From NCBI GenBank assembly GCA_003242885.1, contig QKMZ01000006.1, positions 558,001 through 622,000 of the forward strand: a DNA stretch of 64,000 nt. Reading direction: 5' to 3'. This document shows, one piece after another, positions 35,441 to 44,094 of this stretch. A program made the position numbers and the translations under genes. The DNA comes from Candidatus Melainabacteria bacterium. Lineage in GTDB: Bacteria; Cyanobacteriota; Vampirovibrionia; Obscuribacterales; Obscuribacteraceae. Numbering within the stretch: the first letter of the stretch is position 1; each line of letters opens with the position of its first letter. Below the pieces are notes generated by a model. The model was not told where the DNA came from. It did not search any database and was given only the letters and a program-made list of their open reading frames with translations.

Positions 35441-36691
35441 ATGACTACTTTTAGAGAGGCAGCGGATGCCGGGTATCTCAAGTTGGTCGCACTTTGGGAC
35501 AAGGGTAAAGCTTTTAACCCTCCGAGTGATGCAGGTGGTGGTCGTTTTTGGATGGCAGGCAATACGGTTCAGGTAGCGATCGACTATCTTGTACAAACTC
35601 AGCAGAACGACAATTTCGGCTATATGGCTGACGCGATTGCTTTCTTTGCAGATTGGGTGAAGGGAAACGATCCGGATCCAAAGAATTGGAAGAACAACGG
35701 GACTTGGGTTGACGACTACGGATGGTGGGGAATCGCTCTCATCAAGGCGTACGAAAATTCGAGCGTATTGGGTTATGACAAAGATCCCAATCTGAAAGGA
35801 AAGATTGAGAAACACGTGAAAGATTGCTGGACGGCAATGCATGGCGCCTGGGATCCAAGTCGCGTTCCCAACGATGATCCAAAGATAAATATCGTTGGAG
35901 GCATCAACAACTCAATCCAGGGTGTAAGCGACAAGGTTAAGTTGGCCGGAAGAAACTGCGTCACCAATGAAGTCTATTGGCTCTTGAGTCTATTGATGGC
36001 AAGAGTAATGAACGATAAGAGCTATCTCGATCCAGCCACCGATGAGTCTGCTTGGTTTACCGCTGCCATTAATGCCAACATTCTTAGCAGAGTCGACATA
36101 ATCAACGGTCAAGAAGACTACACCAATTTGATATTGGAGCGATTCAAAGGTGTGCCAAATTACACGGATCCAAAAGTAGATAACTTGGTCTGGACCGGAG
36201 ATCAAGGACTCTTCATGGGCGCTAGCATTGAAAATGTTGCTCAAAATCGCTCGGATCAACCTGGATTGTTGGCAGCGTACAACATTGCCGATTCGGTGAA
36301 GCAACGCATGACGCTGAAAAATCAAGTGCTACACGAAGAACTGTTCAAGATTGCAGATTATCGGATGGATTATGCGGGCGGTAAGGGCGTATTCATGCGT
36401 AACTTGCAAGTGTTGAATGTCATCGACCATAAAGAGTCCAATGGACAATACGATCCCATCATCAAAGCAAATGCCTCGGCTGTTTGGAATAATCGTCTGC
36501 CAGATCAGAGATTCCGCTATTACTGGAATGCTGAGCTTCCAGAGCCTGATGTCGCTGCTTGGAAATACAACAAGACAATTGTGGATGCGGTGCTGCATGC
36601 CTCAGGTCTGAGTGCGCTGACTGCAGCATTGCCTTGGTTTGCTGACCAGCAAATTCAGCCTGTTGCTGTGGCTGGTGCGGTAGGCGGCTAG
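35441..36691 (+). CDS. GH76-like glycoside hydrolase (alpha-1,6-mannanase type), no signal peptide
   Basis: 416 residues from ATG 35441, preceded by GAGG; the frame upstream (from 35372) gives a cysteine-rich leader that is not a signal peptide. TWVDDYGWWGIALIKAYE matches the GH76 block that contains the paired catalytic aspartates (here D-D); CVTNEVYWLLSLLMARVMND and LVWTGDQGLFMGASIE match the later GH76 blocks. In the family the enzymes cut alpha-1,6-mannan. Known family members are normally exported, so a cytosolic copy is unusual. Alternative: a related (alpha/alpha)6-barrel protein of other specificity. Confidence 0.65.
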   Translation: MTTFREAADAGYLKLVALWDKGKAFNPPSDAGGGRFWMAGNTVQVAIDYLVQTQQNDNFGYMADAIAFFADWVKGNDPDPKNWKNNGTWVDDYGWWGIALIKAYENSSVLGYDKDPNLKGKIEKHVKDCWTAMHGAWDPSRVPNDDPKINIVGGINNSIQGVSDKVKLAGRNCVTNEVYWLLSLLMARVMNDKSYLDPATDESAWFTAAINANILSRVDIINGQEDYTNLILERFKGVPNYTDPKVDNLVWTGDQGLFMGASIENVAQNRSDQPGLLAAYNIADSVKQRMTLKNQVLHEELFKIADYRMDYAGGKGVFMRNLQVLNVIDHKESNGQYDPIIKANASAVWNNRLPDQRFRYYWNAELPEPDVAAWKYNKTIVDAVLHASGLSALTAALPWFADQQIQPVAVAGAVGG

Positions 36692-36711
36692 TTAAATCAG
36701 ATTGAAAACAT

Positions 36712-36748
36712 GAGGATTGGCGGTTTCGTCAATCCTCGTCGTTTTCTG
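36712..36748 (+). terminator. Strong terminator between the GH76-like and TonB-C genes
   Basis: GAGGATTG at 36712 pairs with CAATCCTC ending at 36737; the stem continues inward through G-T, C-G and G-C to a GTTT loop, 11 pairs in all, followed by GTCGTTTT. It lies between convergent genes and can serve the rightward one. Confidence 0.75.
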
Positions 36749-36786
36749 AGCGTTCTGAATTTATCGTCTGCCTGATTCGTGAGCAC

Positions 36787-37785
36787 TCAGTCGTAGTGAC
36801 GCATCTCGCTACGTTCGTCTACACCCGCAGGATTTTGCGCGCTTGCCTTCTTGCCTACATAGTCGAACGTGTATTCGATATCGATTGCAGATGGAGAGCC
36901 AGAGCCAAGTTTTGGTAGTGGGCTTATTTCAGAAATTGTTTTAATCGCAGAATCATCACATGCTTTGTTGCCGGAAGATGTGGCAATTCTCGGATTCGAC
37001 GTTTTTCCTGATTTTGAAACTGTGAAGTGAATTACGACTTTCATCGGTTTCAAACCAGCGGGCGGGCGCCACGTATTTCTAATTTTGACTTTAACCGCAT
37101 CCATGTATCGAGCGCCGTCGAATGGCTCTATCACTACATCTTCGCTTGGATTTGGTTCTTGGCCTTTTGCAGATAGTTTTCCTTGTGGTGTTTGACTTTC
37201 GTTTTTTACACCTGCTCCGTCTTTTGCTTTTGTTCTGCGTGCAGAAGGCGTTGCGGACGTTGCTGGTGTTGTTGATGTTGCCGATGTTTTCGATGCTTCA
37301 GTTGAGGAGTTTTCATTTGCTTCTTCTGTCTCTTGCGCCTCTTCTTCCACTTTCGTTTCGCTATATCTAGACTTGTGCGGATGTTTTACCGCATCGATAA
37401 AACCGAGTGCAACGCATCCTCCGAATATAGTGAGACAAATCAAAACGGCAGCGATGCCCGTTGATTGTCGAATAAAACGAGTTGAATTTCTCCGCTTTGC
37501 TTTTGCTATTTGTTTGAGGATGTCTGCGTTGTTCGTCGCTTCTGCAATTGCTGTGAGAAATAGTTCGTCTCCGCAAATGAGCGTGTCACCAGTTTGATGC
37601 GCTTGCAAAACAATTTTGTCTTCGGCTGAGCCGCCAACTCGGACTTCCCATTCTGCAAGTGGAACTGAGATTGGTTCGTTGCCATTTTCTTCCAGATAAA
37701 TAATTATCATGTCGTCTTGAAAGGAAACCGTCGCAGGAATAGATTCTCCTGTACCGCGCTCATAGAGTCGCGCCAAGAAGTTCAT
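36787..37785 (-). CDS. Membrane protein with DUF7092-like N-terminal domain and TonB C-terminal domain
   Basis: 332 residues from the ATG at 37785 with GGAG eight bases upstream. Domain order: about 1-100, a beta-rich domain that is related to the N-terminus of the M48 protein at 38665 (ARLYER vs ARFYDS, WEVRVGG vs ITLQVGG, ELFLTAIAEATNN vs RKLLAAIANAAGG); a membrane segment near 108-132; a Glu/Thr/Ser/Ala-rich linker to about 225; and a TonB C-terminal domain (YMDAVKVKIRNTWRPPAGLKPMKVVIHFTVSKSGKTSNPRI). The linker is shorter than the Pro-rich arm of true TonB. Envelope protein; transducer or scaffold role is inference. Confidence 0.75.
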   Translation of the reverse strand: MNFLARLYERGTGESIPATVSFQDDMIIIYLEENGNEPISVPLAEWEVRVGGSAEDKIVLQAHQTGDTLICGDELFLTAIAEATNNADILKQIAKAKRRNSTRFIRQSTGIAAVLICLTIFGGCVALGFIDAVKHPHKSRYSETKVEEEAQETEEANENSSTEASKTSATSTTPATSATPSARRTKAKDGAGVKNESQTPQGKLSAKGQEPNPSEDVVIEPFDGARYMDAVKVKIRNTWRPPAGLKPMKVVIHFTVSKSGKTSNPRIATSSGNKACDDSAIKTISEISPLPKLGSGSPSAIDIEYTFDYVGKKASAQNPAGVDERSEMRHYD

Positions 37786-37945
37786 CTGCCGGTCTCCTAA
37801 CTGTCCGCTGCCCATTTATCCCCACAAACGTGCTCCTTGAAATATTCCCATTTACTAGAAAAGCTCTTACGTTTAGGAATCTAATTTCCTGTTTGACTTG
37901 GCTCCCTCACGGGTAAGTGGGACAAGTCACCTGGGAGCTGTTCAA

Positions 37946-38650
37946 ATGCAATACGACGTCTTGCACGAGGGATCTAACGCCGTACTTTTGGTTTCGTTGA
38001 AACGCGGCGAATCTTTGAGAGCGGAGTCGGGCGCGATGGTAGCTAAATCGCCGAAACTCCACATCCGTGGAAAAATGTGGGGCGGTTTTTTCGGAGCCTT
38101 GCAACGCTCTGTATTGGGTGGAGAAACATTTTTCTTTCAAGAAATTTCTGCAGAAGACGGCAATGGTGATGTGTTATTGGCACCAAGTTTGATCGGTGAT
38201 GTGAAAGTCATTTCGCTTCAAGACGGTCAGGATTATTATGTGCAAAATGGCTGTTTGTTGGCTGCATTAGAGCACGTTGAGATGGGCACGAAAGCACAGA
38301 AGTTGACCGCCGGTCTATTCTCTGGCGCGGGTTTTTTCGTACTTCATCTCAAAGGCAGCGGACATTTCGTTATCAGCGCCTTTGGCGCAATTATGGAAAT
38401 ACCAATTCCTGCAGGTCAGGAATACATCGTCGACAACGGGCATGTCGTCGCTTGGTCCGGAGACACGGAATATCACATGGTTAAGGCTGGAAAAACTTGG
38501 TTTAGCAGCATGACCAGTGGTGAGGGGCTTGCATGTAAATTTCAGGGACCGGGAAAGGTTTGGATTCAAACACGCAATCCTCGATCGTTTGGCGCCTGGA
38601 TCGGGCAATTTGTGAGAGCTCGGGGCGGACTGCTATCTTTAATCGGATAA
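37946..38650 (+). CDS. AIM24/TIGR00266-family protein
   Basis: 234 residues from ATG 37946 with GGGAG in place. Conserved beta-rich protein family found across bacteria and in mitochondria (AIM24), molecular function unknown. Recognisable by VLHEGSNAVLLVSLKRGESLRAESGAMV at the start, SLIGDVKVISL, FFVLHLKGSGHFVISAFGAI, VDNGHVVAWS and GKVWIQTRNP. No signal peptide or membrane segment. Followed 14 bp on by the M48 gene; divergent from the TonB-C protein, giving a three-gene neighbourhood with a shared domain on both sides. Confidence 0.85.
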   Translation: MQYDVLHEGSNAVLLVSLKRGESLRAESGAMVAKSPKLHIRGKMWGGFFGALQRSVLGGETFFFQEISAEDGNGDVLLAPSLIGDVKVISLQDGQDYYVQNGCLLAALEHVEMGTKAQKLTAGLFSGAGFFVLHLKGSGHFVISAFGAIMEIPIPAGQEYIVDNGHVVAWSGDTEYHMVKAGKTWFSSMTSGEGLACKFQGPGKVWIQTRNPRSFGAWIGQFVRARGGLLSLIG

Positions 38651-38664
38651 TCAGATAAACAGTT

Positions 38665-39765
38665 GTGGAAAGTTATCAGGCACGATTCTATGATTCTTCC
38701 AGCAGTGCGCCGGACCAAGTGCAGGTTCAGGTTGGCAGCGGAAAGATCAGCGTTGTAGGCACCGCATTTTCTATTCCCTTTGAAGAAATTACTTTGCAAG
38801 TCGGCGGGCATGATGGTGACAGGTTCAAACTTGTTTGCGAGCGCCAGAATGTTGCAATCGTTTCGGAAGATCGCAAGTTACTAGCTGCAATTGCCAATGC
38901 TGCAGGTGGAACAGAGCTTGGCAAACAAGCTTCTCTAGCCGATCATAAAATCGTCAAAAGAAGCTTCAATAAAGCTCTTTACTGGGCAGTTGTCGCGGGT
39001 TCTATCGCTGCACTGGCAATAACCGGATACTTGCTGCTCGACCCTCTGTCCGCCGCAGTTGCGACCATGATCGATCCATCATTCGAAATTAAGTTGGGCG
39101 AAATGCTCGCCAAAACGGACAAGCTCGATAAAAAGTCGGAGAGTTATAAGCGGGTTGCAAATATTGGTCACAAGCTTGTTGCTCAACTGGATAAGTGTCC
39201 CTACAAGTTTCAATTCTATGTAAAAAAGGACAAGGAGATAAATGCTTGTGCGTATCCCGGTGGCATCCTTATTGTCAATTCCGCGCTAATTGAAAAGGCT
39301 AAGAGTAACGATGAATTGGCTGGTGTGATCTCGCATGAAATCGGACATGTGATCCATCGCCACACGTTGAAGCAAGCACTGCATAATTGTGGCTTGATCA
39401 CCTGCCTCAGTATCATCTCAGGGGGCGTGGGAGATAACGAAAAAATTGAAGCAGCATTTGCATTGGCACAAAAGTTGGAGTCACTGAATTTCAGCAGAAC
39501 GCAAGAGACTGATGCCGACTTGACTGGTTTAGCATTAGAAGTAAAAGCAGGCTACAGCGGTGATGGACTGGTTGAGTTTTTCAAGCTGTTAGAGAAGCAA
39601 GAGAACGCGCTTGGAAAAGGGGCGGCACCGCTCTTCGCTATGTTGTCTACTCACCCGATGAGTGCTGAGAGAGCGGCCAGAATCGAAACAGAATTGAAGC
39701 GCCTTAAAGCAGAGCATGGCAAGGATAAAGAAGCGTCCGGCCCAAACGCGGACAGCGGAAAGTGA
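38665..39765 (+). CDS. M48-family metalloprotease with DUF7092-like N-terminal domain
   Basis: 366 residues, GTG start 14 bp after the AIM24 gene. About 1-90: the same beta-rich domain as in the TonB-C neighbour. One membrane segment near 106-135. Catalytic M48C domain: HEIGH (His224, Glu225, His228), SRTQETDADLTGLALEVKAGY with the third zinc ligand Glu, and STHPMSAERAARIE at the end. Envelope protease similar in plan to the LoiP/BepA group but with a single transmembrane anchor after the extra domain. The shared domain suggests it acts with, or senses the same ligand as, the protein at 36787. Confidence 0.9.
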   Translation: MESYQARFYDSSSSAPDQVQVQVGSGKISVVGTAFSIPFEEITLQVGGHDGDRFKLVCERQNVAIVSEDRKLLAAIANAAGGTELGKQASLADHKIVKRSFNKALYWAVVAGSIAALAITGYLLLDPLSAAVATMIDPSFEIKLGEMLAKTDKLDKKSESYKRVANIGHKLVAQLDKCPYKFQFYVKKDKEINACAYPGGILIVNSALIEKAKSNDELAGVISHEIGHVIHRHTLKQALHNCGLITCLSIISGGVGDNEKIEAAFALAQKLESLNFSRTQETDADLTGLALEVKAGYSGDGLVEFFKLLEKQENALGKGAAPLFAMLSTHPMSAERAARIETELKRLKAEHGKDKEASGPNADSGK

Positions 39766-39783
39766 TGTGTTTGTGCCTTTGAG

Positions 39784-41697
39784 CTAGCCGACGTGAATAA
39801 GCGGGCGGCGTTTTGAATCGTGTTCTGCTGACCGCAAGATTTCTCGTGTTAGAGGAGCTGTTTCACCCTCGCCCAAGAAAATGTATTTCACGATATAAGT
39901 GATCGGGTGACCTTCAGTCCAGCCGAGATAGGCGTGAGGAACTTTGTGCGTCCGATCACGAATGTAGAGAAGCAACGCCGCAAGAGCGTTAGGAACCGCT
40001 GATGAGGTGCATCTCAATACCTGGTATCCGTTAATCACCTGCCCGCTGACTTCAAGGCATTCGTCAATAAATTCCGAGGTGTCGTCTGTCTTCACCTCAA
40101 AGAAGATGAAGTCGCCTTCTGGATGTTGAATACTGTGAACGTGTCTTGCCCACTCTTCTTTGACACCATAATTGATATCATCCGGGCGGTGGGCAAGGAT
40201 ACGAATCTCACCCCAATGTTTTTCTGTCGCTTCGTCTATGAATTTTTCAGCTTGCGCATCGAGTTTGACTGAAGAAATGCGCAATTCTGTGGAGCGTATA
40301 GCGCGAGAGATGAGCGAACTGGCAAGAATTGCAACGATGAAGAAAGATGCGATTTGCAAGCCTTCTGTGTTCTGCAATGTGTTAGCACTGAGCGTATAGA
40401 TAAATATTCCGCTAATGAGGACAAAGGCAATCCGTATCAACCAGTTGCGTTTCCACATTGATATGGTCGCGGCGATAGCTGCTGAAGTCATCAATACGAG
40501 AACGCCTGTTGCATAAGCGCCTGCTTGAGCATCGACGTTTGCCTTGAACATGATCGTCACTGCTGCTTCGACGATGAAGAAGAAAATCACCAGTGGACGC
40601 GTGGCCAGTGCCCAATCAGGCGCCATCCCATATCGCGGCAGATATTTCGGTACAAGAGTCAGCAGTCCGGCAATAGCAGATGCGCCGGCAAACCAAAGAA
40701 TAGAAATTGTGGACAAGTCATAGATACTGCCCAGTAAGTGCCCGCAATACTTATGGCACAGGTAAGAAAGTGCGCGACCATTTGCTTCGCCTCCTTCGGC
40801 AAACAACTCAGGAGGTATGAGAAGCGACGTAGTGATACTGCTGAAAGTCAGATAAAAGCACATAATGATGGCAGCGGTTGCCAAAAGTTTTTTAGAATTT
40901 CTGATTCGTCCTAACGGATGCTTGGGGTCATCGTGAGGAAGCCCTTTTACAAGCGGCATGACGGCGACGCCAGTCTCAAATCCTGAAAGACCCAGTGCCA
41001 GTTTGGGAAACAAAAGCATTGAGACGAGGAACATTTCCAGCGGCGAATGGTATCGACCCATAAGCGAATTCCATGCGTCGTCGAAAACGTGTGGATTGTC
41101 CATCAAATGTTGACCTGCCGCAAACAACACGTATGCGTTTAGACCAAGATAAATAGCCACAATTACAGCGGCAACACCAATGGCTTCACGGAACCCTTTG
41201 AGAAAGACACCGGAAAGCAAACTGAGCAAAAGAAGAGTGACGAGGACGCGATCCTTGTTATGCATCCAGACAGGGATGACTGGACTCTCAATAATGTGAG
41301 CGGTGGCGTCGGCTGCTGAAAGAGTAATTGTGATGATGAACGCCGTGGCTGCAAAACCGAGCAATATTAGAACTACTGCTTTTCCGCGCCAGCCCCCCAA
41401 CAAACGTTCCAACATAGAAACAGAGCCCTGTCCGTGAGGGCTTTCTGATGCGACAACAAAGTAAGTCGGTAGTGCTGCTGCCAGCGTCATGAGAACAAGA
41501 ACTAGTGTCGCCAGTGGTGACAGTAAGCCAGCAGCGAGAAAAGCAATACCCGGCTGATAGCCCAAGGTGGAAAAATAATCCACCCCGGTAAGACACATAA
41601 CTTTCCACCAACTGTCTTGATGGGCAGGCTCGGCCGTATTGGCCTTGGCGCCTTTCATCAGCCATTTTGAGAACTCGGTGGTCTGTTTTTTAGTCAC
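39784..41697 (-). CDS. APC-superfamily permease with C-terminal cytosolic domain (paralogue of 44095-46044)
   Basis: 637 residues, GTG start. About 12 membrane segments in the first 460 residues; substrate-site helix 1 carries [18 protein letters not shown], with a broken helix of the LeuT fold. [20 protein letters not shown] and [15 protein letters not shown] follow. The last 170 residues are soluble ([18 protein letters not shown] ... [23 protein letters not shown]). The protein at 44095 is a full-length paralogue, with the same blocks. Probably imports an amino acid or ion; the substrate is not readable. Convergent with the M48 gene (18 bp). Confidence 0.8.
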   Translation of the reverse strand: MTKKQTTEFSKWLMKGAKANTAEPAHQDSWWKVMCLTGVDYFSTLGYQPGIAFLAAGLLSPLATLVLVLMTLAAALPTYFVVASESPHGQGSVSMLERLLGGWRGKAVVLILLGFAATAFIITITLSAADATAHIIESPVIPVWMHNKDRVLVTLLLLSLLSGVFLKGFREAIGVAAVIVAIYLGLNAYVLFAAGQHLMDNPHVFDDAWNSLMGRYHSPLEMFLVSMLLFPKLALGLSGFETGVAVMPLVKGLPHDDPKHPLGRIRNSKKLLATAAIIMCFYLTFSSITTSLLIPPELFAEGGEANGRALSYLCHKYCGHLLGSIYDLSTISILWFAGASAIAGLLTLVPKYLPRYGMAPDWALATRPLVIFFFIVEAAVTIMFKANVDAQAGAYATGVLVLMTSAAIAATISMWKRNWLIRIAFVLISGIFIYTLSANTLQNTEGLQIASFFIVAILASSLISRAIRSTELRISSVKLDAQAEKFIDEATEKHWGEIRILAHRPDDINYGVKEEWARHVHSIQHPEGDFIFFEVKTDDTSEFIDECLEVSGQVINGYQVLRCTSSAVPNALAALLLYIRDRTHKVPHAYLGWTEGHPITYIVKYIFLGEGETAPLTREILRSAEHDSKRRPLIHVG

Positions 41698-41730
41698 AGG
41701 GGTGAGTCGATCTACTGAACGAATCCGAAT

Positions 41731-41834
41731 CTAACTTTACTTCTAGCCATCAAACGTTTCAATCCCGGGCGCATCAATTCTTTCAGACGAGGGCAAGACT
41801 TAACTTCCAGCACTTTTCAAGTAAGTAAAGTTAG
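41731..41834. repeat. 12-bp perfect inverted repeat between APC genes
   Basis: CTAACTTTACTT at 41731-41742 and its exact reverse complement at 41823-41834, 80 bp apart. The right arm covers the stop codon of the 41831 gene. Long spacing makes a simple terminator unlikely. Confidence 0.5.
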
Positions 41835-43750
41835 GTTTGTGGGGTCGCATTGATCACGCATGCATGCACGCCCGTGTTGGTTTCGATTTCTCGAGCAAAC
41901 TCACGAGCTTGTGTTGGATCTTGACCTGTACCGAGGAAGATCTTTTTGAAGTTACGGTAACGCTTCAGTTGAATCATTCCATCGATCAATGTTTCAGGCA
42001 AAACTTTCACAGTCAAAATCAAATCGCGGTCTTTGAATTTTGGTGCCACCTGTTGCGATACCACTCTTTGCAACAACTCAAAAACTACGCCTCTTCGTGC
42101 GGCCTCTTCTTCAGCATGGAATATGACTACTTCTTTTTCTCCAGGTTCCTCATGTTCGAGGAGGTCAAGTAGAAGTACCGTAAGATTTCTCGCTTTTGCA
42201 CCTGCAGTGCACAGGACATAGGTCGGAAGGTTAATGGGCAGATCATCAACATTTTGGAATTTACCGAGTCCCAGGCGCAAGTCTGGTAAATGTTGCAATC
42301 GTCCTTCTAGAACACCAAGTCTATAAAATGCGGTAACCATAAGAACAATGAGGAAGATTGAAAGGCCTAACATTCTTGCAGTTGATGAATATATGAAGAG
42401 AGTCACTTCCGCAAAAGAAAGGGCAATCAAGCCTAGCACCGCCGGTACAGGCATGCTCCAGTCGCCCAGATGCCATATCCATCTTGTACGGTAAGGTGAG
42501 CGAGCAACTTTCAGCGGCATTCGCGCCCTCAATAAAATTACTCCGAAGCAGAAAGACATCATCACGCCAAGAAAAGCCATTCCATATACTTCACCCAGCA
42601 CATTGACTTCGCCAGGAAGCAGGCAAATCATCACAATTGTTACCAGCATGAATGATAGTGCGCAATTTGGATAACCCTGAAAGAATGGCAAGCGTTCTCG
42701 AGTCTTGTTGATTGGCCACGGCGCATTGTCAGCCCATCGTCTTAAAAAGAAGCCGGGAAGATTCCCTTGTTTTGCCATCGTGGTGCATAGACCTATGCAG
42801 CCGGCATAGGCAGTATTGACCGCTGCAAAAAGAATTAAGCAGGCGTCCAAAACCAGAATAATCAAACCATTTTGACCAAACTCGATAAACGCCAACCCAC
42901 TTAGGAGGCTGTTGGAGTAGGTGTTCATCTGTTCTGGACTCAGAAGAATAATGCAGAGGTAAGAAGTAAGAGGTGCCGTTATACCCACCAAGGAAACGAC
43001 CACCAGATATACTTTGCGCAGTGTGAGCCAAGTAGGCGTCTTTAGCTGCTCTACAATCTGTGCCGCAGCTTCGAACCCTGTGATACCGAGAAACGCTGCA
43101 GCGAAGCCCCTATACATATCCTGAGTCGATATTGCCGGCAGTCCTTCAAAAACTCGGGCGAAATTCGCACCGCTCGAGAAAGCCATGAAAAGCCCATAGA
43201 AATCCATCACTAGCAAAAGACCGAAGTGGAACACTGCTATTCCCAAAACAATCTTTGCTGGCTCTTTTATCCCAACAATGTTTAGCAGTCCAAAAAATAC
43301 AACAGGAATCGAAGCTACTGCGACAACATTTTGAACTGGCCAATTGACGATGTTATCGAAAGAATCTAAGTAGTAAGCCCCTGAAATTGCACTGACTGCG
43401 GCAGTAGCCAGGTAAGAGAGAATTGAAAGGGCACCAACCACCATAGCCATCCGCCGCCCGACAGTTTGCAGAACCATCATGTACGCACCCCCGTTAAAGG
43501 GGCTAGCGGCGCAGCCTTCCTCGTATGTGACCTTAAATAGCCACATGAGAATACATACGACCAATATCATCAATGGCGCTGCATAACCAACCAGAGGTCG
43601 TATTACCCCTGTTGAATAAAAAACGGATGTGCCGATATCCGCGCCAACAATCGCGGCTGCCAACCACCAGCTGAGCAGTTCATCCTTGTGGTGGGTTACC
43701 TGTTGCGTGGCAGCGGGTTGGGTACTGGGTGCTATAGACGGTTCTTGCAA
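41831..43750 (-). CDS. APC-superfamily permease with C-terminal cytosolic domain, second type
   Basis: 639 residues, TTG start (no ATG or GTG is available before the first membrane helix, and a stop codon lies just upstream). About 12 membrane segments: WWLAAAIVGADIGTSVFYSTGVI, EEGCAASPFNGGAYMMVLQ, GFAAAFLGITGFEAAAQIVE. The last 140 residues form a soluble domain (VLCTAGAKARNLTVLLLDLLEHEEPG ... KKIFLGTGQDPTQAREFAREIE) that recalls a universal-stress-like fold. Not a close paralogue of its two neighbours. KimA-like potassium importers share this plan, but so do many amino acid permeases, so substrate stays open. Confidence 0.78.
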   Translation of the reverse strand: MQEPSIAPSTQPAATQQVTHHKDELLSWWLAAAIVGADIGTSVFYSTGVIRPLVGYAAPLMILVVCILMWLFKVTYEEGCAASPFNGGAYMMVLQTVGRRMAMVVGALSILSYLATAAVSAISGAYYLDSFDNIVNWPVQNVVAVASIPVVFFGLLNIVGIKEPAKIVLGIAVFHFGLLLVMDFYGLFMAFSSGANFARVFEGLPAISTQDMYRGFAAAFLGITGFEAAAQIVEQLKTPTWLTLRKVYLVVVSLVGITAPLTSYLCIILLSPEQMNTYSNSLLSGLAFIEFGQNGLIILVLDACLILFAAVNTAYAGCIGLCTTMAKQGNLPGFFLRRWADNAPWPINKTRERLPFFQGYPNCALSFMLVTIVMICLLPGEVNVLGEVYGMAFLGVMMSFCFGVILLRARMPLKVARSPYRTRWIWHLGDWSMPVPAVLGLIALSFAEVTLFIYSSTARMLGLSIFLIVLMVTAFYRLGVLEGRLQHLPDLRLGLGKFQNVDDLPINLPTYVLCTAGAKARNLTVLLLDLLEHEEPGEKEVVIFHAEEEAARRGVVFELLQRVVSQQVAPKFKDRDLILTVKVLPETLIDGMIQLKRYRNFKKIFLGTGQDPTQAREFAREIETNTGVHACVINATPQT

Positions 43751-44094
43751 AGCTGTTACCGGTGACTCGTCGGCTCAAAAGCCGTATTGAACAGTTGCGA
43801 TTATATTGCAAGCATTTTGAAAACCAACAGATGTGGCCTTAAATTCGCTTGATAACTTTGTACTTCTAAATATAGCTCTATAAAATCTTTGAACAGCGAC
43901 AAAAACGCTGAAACCATTACCCTGTAAGCGATGCGCGTCTTTTGATCTAGCTTTCGCGGTTTTTGGACAATAGCCAAATTTGACTATTGTTCAGAAATAC
44001 CATCCGTTTGCCAAAGAGAGTGATTTCTCGGCGCCAGTTTACGTTTGAGGCTAACGGGCGTGAAATCTCTAAATCGCTTGACTTGGTTGTGTTT
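43751..44094. other. 344-bp intergenic region with palindromes
   Basis: Between two leftward transporter genes. Holds a CGGCT/AGCCG hairpin at 43771-43784, 20 bp ahead of the downstream start, and the long palindrome at 43965-43992. No protein-coding frame of note. Confidence 0.6.
43965..43992. promoter_or_regulatory. 28-bp near-perfect palindrome
   Basis: Fourteen symmetrical pairs with no loop: 12 are Watson-Crick, one is G-T and one (43974/43983) mismatched; the centre is CAAATTTG and the outer arms are ACAATAG and CTATTGT. Symmetry without a loop points to a dimeric repressor or activator site. It lies about 215 bp upstream of the 43750 transporter start and just after the 44095 gene. 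Confidence 0.55.
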
